Origin: a virus
Length of the DNA: 36,911 nt
Strand: one strand, 5' to 3'
Virus record (IMG/VR): IMGVR_UViG_3300000227_000016
Location: 1-36,911 of that record
Positions 32,201 to 36,911 of this stretch are shown piece by piece; positions within the stretch are counted from its first letter, which is position 1; every line of letters starts with the position of its first letter. The notes under the pieces were generated by a model. The model saw only the letters and a program-made list of their open reading frames with translations, was not told the origin of the DNA and did no database searches. Position numbers and translations under genes: made by a program.

Positions 32201-32386
32201 TTATTTTTTATTTTTTATTTCTCCTTTATTCATTTGTTCATAATGTAAATGCAATAACTTTTCTTCTGTTTGATATTTTTCTCCTCTTTTAAGGGCATTA
32301 TGTAACTGTTGAATGTAGTAATCATCCTGTGATAACCCAAATAATTTTGCAAGTGTATATGGCTGTGGATATTTATTTCTTTTCAT
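32201..32386 (-). CDS. 61-residue unknown protein
   Basis: Helical and charged; 'LAKLFGLSQDDYYIQQLHNALKRG' looks like a short helix-turn-helix or oligomerisation segment. Starts as TAA-ATG at the end of the previous ORF. No family recognised. Confidence 0.5.
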   Translation of the reverse strand: MKRNKYPQPYTLAKLFGLSQDDYYIQQLHNALKRGEKYQTEEKLLHLHYEQMNKGEIKNKK

Positions 32387-32557
32387 TTACATATCCCTCT
32401 TTGTTGGGTGATTGTCAATATCTATAAAATCTAAGTATGTATTAATATAACATGACCTACCTTTTATCCTTCTAAATGTGTCTTCGGCAGGAATGTATCT
32501 ACCATATACCGGACATCTCACTGACAAATACTCAAATACTATATTATTATAATTCAT
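32387..32557 (-). CDS. 56-residue unknown protein
   Basis: MNYNNIVFEYLSVRCPVYGRY..., ending NHPTKRDM. Very strong AGGAGG site 6 bases before ATG 32557, and close packing with the next gene, support translation. Two cysteines. Function unknown. Confidence 0.6.
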   Translation of the reverse strand: MNYNNIVFEYLSVRCPVYGRYIPAEDTFRRIKGRSCYINTYLDFIDIDNHPTKRDM

Positions 32558-32605
32558 AATATTCCTCCTTTATTCTTTATTCATGAATCTGCCCATTACC
32601 ATCTA

Positions 32606-32788
32606 TTATAGTAATCTTATCTTGTTTCTGTTTCTCTCTGTTATCATAAACTCATTACCTTTAAAATCGGTCATGACAACCGTCTTGCTCTTATGATAGA
32701 GCTGGATAACCCCTCTAATAATACCCATATATGTCGTCACTTCTGCCTGTTTTCCAGCTTTATCACAGAAATCCTCGTAAACAGTCAT
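32606..32788 (-). CDS. 60-residue unknown protein, possible small beta-barrel
   Basis: 'GIIRGVIQLYHKSKTVVMTDFKGNEFMI' (about 22-49) has the look of a short SH3- or Sm-like strand set, followed by a basic tail. GTGATG lies upstream of ATG 32788. Function unknown. Confidence 0.5.
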   Translation of the reverse strand: MTVYEDFCDKAGKQAEVTTYMGIIRGVIQLYHKSKTVVMTDFKGNEFMITERNRNKIRLL

Positions 32789-32802
32789 GTCATCACTTTA
32801 TA

Positions 32803-32910
32803 TCATTCCACCTCATTTTCCACCATATCTGCCTTTCGCAGGCGGTCTCTTAGAACTTCCTCCTCTTCAATTTCCATTCTTTCCCTGAATGTTAATTTAT
32901 ATATCCTCAT
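32803..32910 (-). CDS. 35-residue charged micro-protein
   Basis: MRIYKLTFRERMEIEEEEVL..., a helical acidic-basic peptide. GGTGAG precedes ATG 32910 by 4 bases; the start overlaps the end of the preceding micro-gene. Function unknown. Confidence 0.5.
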   Translation of the reverse strand: MRIYKLTFRERMEIEEEEVLRDRLRKADMVENEVE

Positions 32911-33034
32911 TATTCTCACCTTCCTCACCTAAAAAAATCAATATTTCTTTTGCCTCCTCGTTTATGTCTTCTATATCGTGGAGGATGCCTATGAGATTTC
33001 CATAGGCATACTCAGGTAAACTTAATGTACGCAT
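32897..33034 (-). CDS. 45-residue acidic micro-protein
   Basis: MRTLSLPEYAYGNLIGILHD..., one amphipathic helix and an acidic tail. Starts in a TAATG overlap with the preceding gene. Function unknown. Confidence 0.5.
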   Translation of the reverse strand: MRTLSLPEYAYGNLIGILHDIEDINEEAKEILIFLGEEGENNEDI

Positions 33035-33198
33035 TAGTATCTCCCCACAAATCTTATTCCCAATTCATCACTAAGCCATTTAATCTCAGCTATTTTGTTG
33101 TCCTCTTTAGCTATCTCATCATAGCCCGATTTGTCCATCCATCCTGTTTCTTCAGCTATTCTCATTATTGGTTTTCGCTTATTAATCCTTACATCCAT
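33034..33198 (-). CDS. 54-residue unknown protein
   Basis: MDVRINKRKPIMRIAEETGWMD..., charged, helical, ending WLSDELGIRFVGRY. Strong AGGAGG 6-7 bases before ATG 33198. First of a string of coupled micro-genes. Function unknown. Confidence 0.6.
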   Translation of the reverse strand: MDVRINKRKPIMRIAEETGWMDKSGYDEIAKEDNKIAEIKWLSDELGIRFVGRY

Positions 33199-33218
33199 CT
33201 TTATCCCTCCTTAAATAA

Positions 33219-33725
33219 TTAATTCACCTGTATTGTTTTCGCTCCTTTTTTTATTATATTAGTCGTCTCAAATTCATAGATTATATCATCCGTAAGGTCA
33301 ATCAAGTCATAACGCCTGCCATTTTTGGAACTTAATGCTTCACAAATAAAATCATGTTTTAATTTCAGTAATTCTTCACATTTGGCGAATTTAGCCCGCC
33401 TGTGTTTGTCACTTTCAGCATTGAAGAATATGAACTTATTAACATTCTTTCTTTGGCTTATGTCAATATTATATTTCCTGAATATTTTATTAACCTGATT
33501 ATAGTCCACGTTTATCACCATTAACCTTTTTTCTATCAGGGTTTCCCTGAATAATCTTATATGTCGACAATAGCCTCTCACCAGATAACTCATACATTCA
33601 CAAGTGAAGGTATTTTTTGTTCTGTCATAGTCGAGCTTTTTGCTCATCTTACCTTCAGTCCTGCATATTGAGTATATCCGTCTCGGATATATTTCAATGT
33701 CGGTTATCCTGTCAATATCTCCCAT
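33219..33725 (-). CDS. SWIM zinc finger protein with nuclease-like C-terminus
   Basis: 168 residues. Residues 42-55 'CECMSYLVRGYCRH' match SWIM zinc fingers (C-x-C-xn-C-x-H). The C-terminal half, 'DKHRRAKFAKCEELLKLKHDF', then 'NGRRYDLIDLTDDIIYEFET', has the strand layout of a PD-(D/E)XK-type fold with candidate H108, D140, E151 and E153 (ExE instead of ExK). I infer a DNA-binding nuclease or nuclease-derived protein. It lies between ASCH-like and micro-genes; GGTGATT precedes the ATG. Confidence 0.6.
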   Translation of the reverse strand: MGDIDRITDIEIYPRRIYSICRTEGKMSKKLDYDRTKNTFTCECMSYLVRGYCRHIRLFRETLIEKRLMVINVDYNQVNKIFRKYNIDISQRKNVNKFIFFNAESDKHRRAKFAKCEELLKLKHDFICEALSSKNGRRYDLIDLTDDIIYEFETTNIIKKGAKTIQVN

Positions 33726-34090
33726 GTAATCACCATAAACCGGCGGTCAAGGGCATACTTCATGTTCAGATATGCAAGCATTTCGTCTGTGTCCATGAAG
33801 CCTGCACTATTTGCTATCATTGATATTATGTCGGCATTTTTTTTGTATTTTCTGCCTTTGAATCTGAATGATTCATCAATATTATATTGCAATATCCCTA
33901 TACTTTTGATTCTGATTTTTCCGATTATCTCTGTATTGATTTCACCTTTAAGCCTCTCAGCATAAACGACATCATGTATGTCACTTACTCTGATTTCTCC
34001 ATAGTCGTATTCGTCTTCAGGGACTATATAATGCCGTAATTTCCCTCTAATAAACTGGCTGAAAAGGAAATAATCGGTTATGTATATCAT
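33704..34090 (-). CDS. ASCH/PUA-like domain protein
   Basis: 128 residues with the layout of ASCH domains: charged N-terminal strands, 'GEIRVSDI', 'IGKIRIKSIGILQYNID', and the ending 'GFMDTDEMLAYLNMKYALDRRFMVITWEIL', quoted here as two motifs: GFMDTDEM and FMVITWEI. ASCH proteins bind RNA or modified nucleotides. It overlaps both neighbours (ATGA with the annealing protein). Assignment is by pattern only. Confidence 0.55.
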   Translation of the reverse strand: MIYITDYFLFSQFIRGKLRHYIVPEDEYDYGEIRVSDIHDVVYAERLKGEINTEIIGKIRIKSIGILQYNIDESFRFKGRKYKKNADIISMIANSAGFMDTDEMLAYLNMKYALDRRFMVITWEILTG

Positions 34091-34635
34091 ACACTTCCAC
34101 CACTCAGCTCTTCTTTTGCTGTCATGCCTATCCCAATAGCCATTCTACACGCTCTGGCTATCGCTCTGGTTTCTGCGAACCTTATCATTGCATCCTTAGT
34201 CGTGTTTGTGGTATTTGTATTGTCGGCGTCTCCGTGTCCAGTGAAGATGCTCTTGCCTATGGTTATTGTTGCCTTGAATACATATCCGTTAGTTAATAAA
34301 CTCTTTCCTTCGTTATCTCTTAACATTTCAGTCTGGATTGAGATGTCTTTGTGTTTATGAACCTCAGATAATAGCGCCTCGAATCCTATATAATCGTCCA
34401 TTTCTTTCTTGAATGTGTTTGTTTTTTCAGCTTTTTTTATAATTTTAATTCCCCTATAGAATCCGTCAGGCCCTATATCTAATTCGACTACTGAACCTCT
34501 TGTAAGTTCGTTCATTGTTTTTTCGATTAATGTCCTGCTCGCTGGGTCGAGTAGGTCTTCCATGTTATACCAGTTCTCATTCTCGTCCATTATTCCCTTT
34601 GTTTTTGTTGAGAATGTCTTCACTTTTATCTCCAT
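34087..34635 (-). CDS. Single-strand annealing-like protein with N-terminal OB-like domain
   Basis: 182 residues. Residues 1-70 form a small beta domain like OB-folds ('VELDIGPDGFYRGIKII'). Residues 75-182 resemble a phage ERF/Rad52-like annealing family: 'YVFKATITIGKSIFTGHGDA' and 'RFAETRAIARACRMAIGIGM'. I infer a role in recombination or replication together with the nearby Cas4-like nuclease. GGAGG precedes ATG 34635. Confidence 0.55.
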   Translation of the reverse strand: MEIKVKTFSTKTKGIMDENENWYNMEDLLDPASRTLIEKTMNELTRGSVVELDIGPDGFYRGIKIIKKAEKTNTFKKEMDDYIGFEALLSEVHKHKDISIQTEMLRDNEGKSLLTNGYVFKATITIGKSIFTGHGDADNTNTTNTTKDAMIRFAETRAIARACRMAIGIGMTAKEELSGGSV

Positions 34636-34657
34636 ATTTCCTCCCTCCTTTCTTTCT

Positions 34658-34933
34658 TCATGTTTTTTTAGCTTTTGTTATTATATTTGTCTCCTCCATT
34701 GATACTTCGGGCAGGATATAAAACGAAATCCCTTTATAATTTCCAAGTAATGCCCCCGGGCTGTTGCACTCATAGTCAGAAGACGGAAAAATCTTTATTC
34801 CGTTTTCTAATATAAGAACAATAGGTGGGTCATCAAATTTATTCCAGCCCTCATCTTCCATTTCTTTTTTTGTCATATATCTTACTTCTGTGATTTTCTT
34901 TCCTAAGACAATTTTCGTTTTAATCACCTCCAA
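34658..34933 (-). CDS. Small conserved-looking unknown protein
   Basis: Up to 91 residues; the core 'ITEVRYMTKKEMEDEGW', 'PIVLILENGIKIFPSSD' and 'NSPGALLG' is a compact beta-rich pattern also seen in uncharacterised prokaryotic proteins (from memory). The start is uncertain: TTG 34933, GTG 34927 or an ATT at 34912, the last having GGAGGTGA at a suitable distance. Overlaps the preceding gene. Confidence 0.55.
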   Translation of the reverse strand: MEVIKTKIVLGKKITEVRYMTKKEMEDEGWNKFDDPPIVLILENGIKIFPSSDYECNSPGALLGNYKGISFYILPEVSMEETNIITKAKKT

Positions 34934-35402
34934 ATTTTCTTATTTTTAAGCCTTCTTTGCAGATTATATAATCTTTCTGCTCAATAAGAAAGCCTAAAGC
35001 ATCAAGACCTTCCAAGAAACCCGATACCCAGTTCTGGGCTTCTATGATGTCAATGTCTCTACCTGTTTTCTCTTTATAATTTTCTGCGTGCCGGGCTAAT
35101 CTCATCTGCATAAGGTCGTCCATGTCTTTCTTGAAGTCTTGTTCCGTTTCTTTCATAATTATCACATCAGTTATTGCTTCATCTATTGTATCTGCTACCC
35201 CGAAAGCGACGCCAGAAATTAACTGCGAAATTAGTAGTTCTGCTGAATCTTCCATATTATTCTGTTTACCTATTTTTTTAATTTTTTCTGTGAAATCTAC
35301 CGTTTCAGAAATACAATCAGCCATTACAATAGATAAATTTTCATATTTATTTGTGTTGTTTGTGTTTTCTTTTTCCATCCATTTTATTATTTGTTCATCC
35401 AT
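34920..35402 (-). CDS. Helical protein of unknown function
   Basis: 160 residues, mostly helical and acidic, with no motif recognised. 'AELLISQLISGVAFGVADTIDEAI' is a mildly hydrophobic helix pair. GGAGGTG precedes ATG 35402, overlapping the end of the zinc-ribbon gene. Its own end carries the GGAGGTGATTAA that serves the next gene. Confidence 0.55.
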   Translation of the reverse strand: MDEQIIKWMEKENTNNTNKYENLSIVMADCISETVDFTEKIKKIGKQNNMEDSAELLISQLISGVAFGVADTIDEAITDVIIMKETEQDFKKDMDDLMQMRLARHAENYKEKTGRDIDIIEAQNWVSGFLEGLDALGFLIEQKDYIICKEGLKIRKFGGD

Positions 35403-35585
35403 TTATTCACCTCCTGTTATTATCAATACACCTAATCCCCACGCTTTTGAAGAATAAGGGATTGTCTTTTTTCCGAATGTCCAGCCGCATATATTACACG
35501 AACCCTTTGTTTCGCTTCCGCTAACTGTAAAAGTTTGCGGACATTGACAACTCGGGCAATATTTGATTAACTGATGCTCTGACAT
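35403..35585 (-). CDS. Zinc-ribbon protein
   Basis: About 60 residues from ATG 35585, which is 7 bases after GGAGG (an ATG at 35591 is too close to it). C-x2-C (CPSC) and C-x2-C (CNIC) separated by 16 residues form a zinc ribbon, with an extra cysteine. First gene after the tandem promoter region, so a regulatory or DNA-binding role is possible. Confidence 0.65.
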   Translation of the reverse strand: MSEHQLIKYCPSCQCPQTFTVSGSETKGSCNICGWTFGKKTIPYSSKAWGLGVLIITGGE

Positions 35586-35601
35586 ATACATCCCTCCTTT
35601 T

Positions 35602-35620
35602 CCCCTGCTTCATTGCGGGA
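35602..35620. promoter_or_regulatory. GC-rich imperfect palindrome, copy 1
   Basis: CCCCTGCTTCATTGCGGGA; closely related to the sequence at 35724-35740. GC-rich elements stand out in this AT-rich genome. Candidate operator or RNA hairpin. Confidence 0.4.
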
Positions 35621-35642
35621 GTTTTTATTATTCTTTTTTAAT

Positions 35643-35659
35643 TACAATAATTTATTGTA
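35643..35659. promoter_or_regulatory. 17-bp perfect palindrome, candidate operator
   Basis: TACAATAATTTATTGTA is an exact inverted repeat (8+1+8). It coincides with the transcription start predicted from the TATA box at 35666-35673, the usual place for an archaeal repressor operator. Early winged-helix proteins encoded nearby are candidate ligands. Confidence 0.55.
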
Positions 35660-35665
35660 TAGAAG

Positions 35666-35698
35666 ATTTAAATACTTATCGGTCAGGTTATATATAAA
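35666..35698 (-). promoter_or_regulatory. Two tandem TATA boxes
   Basis: On the minus strand TTTATATATAA (35688-35698) and ATTTAAAT (35666-35673), each preceded by the same element ACCGATA(A)GT (35699-35707 and 35674-35683). The layout is of duplicated promoters for the genes starting with the zinc ribbon. Confidence 0.5.
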
Positions 35699-35723
35699 AC
35701 TATCGGTTTTTGAGGGTTTTTTA

Positions 35724-35740
35724 CCCGCTTACCTGCGGGG
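35724..35740. promoter_or_regulatory. GC-rich imperfect palindrome, copy 2
   Basis: CCCGCTTACCTGCGGGG, with a CCCGC/GCGGG stem; related to 35602-35620 (shared CCC.GCTT...TGCGGG). It is located just after the Cas4-like stop codon and could be a terminator hairpin or an operator. Confidence 0.4.
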
Positions 35741-35755
35741 TATAATCAATATTTT

Positions 35756-36604
35756 CTATTCGATTAAACCCTGTTTTTTAAGATTTTTGTATTGTTCGCA
35801 GAACGGTCGGACATTACAATATTCACATCTTTTTACTTTGCCTAATCGTTCTTCTATCCTGCCATTGAGCTTCTTTTTGAGTGTTTCGGCTTCTTCTTGT
35901 GTATCACATATTTTTGTTGCTGTTGTGTTTGTTCCTTTATATACTGCAAAAGTAGTGTCGGATTGCCAGAGTTCTTCTTTAGAACATTCGGGTAATTCAT
36001 TATTGTTCTTGTAATAATCAATTAATTTTAATCTTGCACTTATCCAGATTTTTGTTTCAGAATTTTTCCATAATTGAATTGGCTGGATTAATATCCGTGT
36101 AGACGGATAATTTTTGTCTTTTGATTTGCTCTTGCTCCAATCCGTAAACAAGAACATAATTTCTGCAGAGTTTATTTTTATTCCGTTCATTTCAGCAAGT
36201 AATTTGTAAACACTTAACTGTTTCCTGTAATCTTCCAGCTTGCTGGCATATATATATGTCCAAACACTTGTAGATTTCAAATCAACAAGTTTATCGCCTA
36301 TTATCATGTCAACTTTGCCAGTAATTATTTTGTCATCTATTATTGTCCTAAATCTTTGTTCCTGTATTGAGCCCTTTATACCTACTTTCTCAAAACTGTC
36401 GTGGAGTGCCGTCCCCCATCGTGAAGCAATAACATCAGATAAGTCTATTTCTATTTCGTCTTTATGTCTTTCTTCCAGAAGTAGCATACGTATCGGTCTC
36501 AATAAGCCTGTTGCTGTTATTGTGTTTTCTTCTCTGTCATAGCTGTCAAATTCCAGCCATTGCCTGACATAAACAGGAAACTCCATTTTGTTCGTGAATT
36601 TCAT
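35756..36604 (-). CDS. Cas4/RecB-like PD-(D/E)XK nuclease
   Basis: 282 residues. Nuclease motifs: 'GTALHDSFEK' (H68), 'GKVDMIIGDKLVDLKST' (D99, D108, K110) and 'RKQLSVY' (Q129, Y133). C-terminal C260-x2-C263-x5-C269 resembles the iron-sulphur clasp of Cas4/AddB-type nucleases, but the usual N-terminal cysteine is absent. Phage members process DNA ends for recombination or replication. GGAGG precedes ATG 36604, which overlaps the regulator gene. No other CRISPR gene is present. Confidence 0.8.
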   Translation of the reverse strand: MKFTNKMEFPVYVRQWLEFDSYDREENTITATGLLRPIRMLLLEERHKDEIEIDLSDVIASRWGTALHDSFEKVGIKGSIQEQRFRTIIDDKIITGKVDMIIGDKLVDLKSTSVWTYIYASKLEDYRKQLSVYKLLAEMNGIKINSAEIMFLFTDWSKSKSKDKNYPSTRILIQPIQLWKNSETKIWISARLKLIDYYKNNNELPECSKEELWQSDTTFAVYKGTNTTATKICDTQEEAETLKKKLNGRIEERLGKVKRCEYCNVRPFCEQYKNLKKQGLIE

Positions 36605-36905
36605 TCTCTCCCTCCTCTTTTTCTCCCTCTTCTATATCTATTTTATTTATGTTTTCATCGGTTTTTTGTTTTGCTTCTTTGAGCCTTTCTGCCATCTCAA
36701 ATGCTTCAGGCGGGGCTTTAATCACTATGAACATTCCACAGGTATTCGGGTCTAACCGCAAAAAACCCCAAGACTCAAGGCTAATAAGAGCATCTCTTGC
36801 AGTCTCAGGGGATGAATATAACCTCTCAGCCAGAGTAGTCATCACCCTACCTCTATTATTTATCCCTTCTGCGAGTATTCTCAGGTGATAGTCTGACATT
36901 TTCAT
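36546..36905 (-). CDS. Winged-helix regulator (full-length copy)
   Basis: 119 residues. N-terminal HTH: 'RVMTTLAERL' then 'SPETARDALISLESWG' as recognition helix, wing 'FLRLDPNTCGMFIV', followed by a charged helix and an acidic tail; the last residues (GVSCLCQAMAGI) overlap the nuclease gene. Resembles MarR/IclR-like winged helices. Second gene of the early operon (ATGA overlap with the gene at 134-418 across the join). The left end of the window carries a variant without residues 34-40. Confidence 0.7.
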   Translation of the reverse strand: MKMSDYHLRILAEGINNRGRVMTTLAERLYSSPETARDALISLESWGFLRLDPNTCGMFIVIKAPPEAFEMAERLKEAKQKTDENINKIDIEEGEKEEGENEIHEQNGVSCLCQAMAGI

Positions 36906-36911
36906 TTGAGT
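36748..36911. repeat. Right copy of terminal direct repeat (circular join), full length
   Basis: 164 bases, matching 1-143 apart from a 21-base segment at 36786-36806 that is absent at the left end. Supports joining base 36911 to base 144. Confidence 0.9.

Noticed and set aside
1-36911. Integrated provirus with attachment sites
   Set aside because: No integrase or excisionase is recognised, no host flanking genes or tRNA gene, and the ends join to each other.

Overview
The window is best read as one complete tailed-virus (Caudoviricetes-type) genome from an archaeal host, opened at an arbitrary point of a circular or circularly permuted molecule. Positions 1-143 repeat 36748-36911 except for one 21-base gap, and the operon reads across the join, giving a unit length of about 36,768 bases. 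Every credible gene is on the minus strand. The archaeal assignment rests on AT-rich TATA boxes placed about 25 bases before start codons that lack a ribosome-binding site (leaderless pattern), GGTGA-type Shine-Dalgarno sites at most other genes, U-rich terminator tracts, and surface proteins of an archaeal style (DNRLRE, DUF2341 and Ig-like domains, very many N-x-S/T sequons). The exact host cannot be named from the sequence.

In transcription order (minus strand, through the join): a roughly 600-base AT-rich intergenic region (419-1024) starts the early region. Next come two winged-helix proteins (134-418 and 36546-36905), a Cas4/RecB-like nuclease, a promoter region with a 17-bp palindrome, a zinc ribbon, an OB-like plus Rad52/SSAP-like annealing protein, an ASCH-like protein, a SWIM zinc finger/nuclease-like protein, and a run of very small genes. 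Then follow an HNH endonuclease, a YkgJ-like cysteine protein apparently started at AUU, a double zinc ribbon, and the terminase small and large subunits. No DNA polymerase, primase, helicase or integrase is recognisable, so replication probably relies on the host.

The structural half starts at a leaderless promoter before a portal-MuF fusion. It continues with an XhlA-like protein, a protease-scaffold, the major capsid protein, a terminator and second promoter, a capsid-associated protein and two tandem paralogues. A 10-kb block of fibre and surface-protein genes follows (10843-21333), with signal peptides, a membrane anchor, beta-propellers, DNRLRE domains and perfect internal repeats. After it come the connector (fused to an FN3-like domain), neck proteins, tail tube, tail chaperones with a -1 frameshift layout, a short tape measure, a distal tail protein, a large baseplate hub with several inserted domains, and a holin-like protein. 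The tail genes imply a short-tailed siphovirus.

Points of most interest: a perfect 27-nt inverted repeat of T-tracts bracketing the only large non-coding region; exported glycoprotein-like fibres in a tailed virus; two disrupted reading frames in adhesin genes (a one-base loss in a DNRLRE domain, a two-base shift at a TA tract inside a beta-propeller); the likely AUU start; the SWIM-nuclease; zinc ribbons in the portal; and a 21-base in-frame deletion variant that removes the recognition helix of an early regulator.
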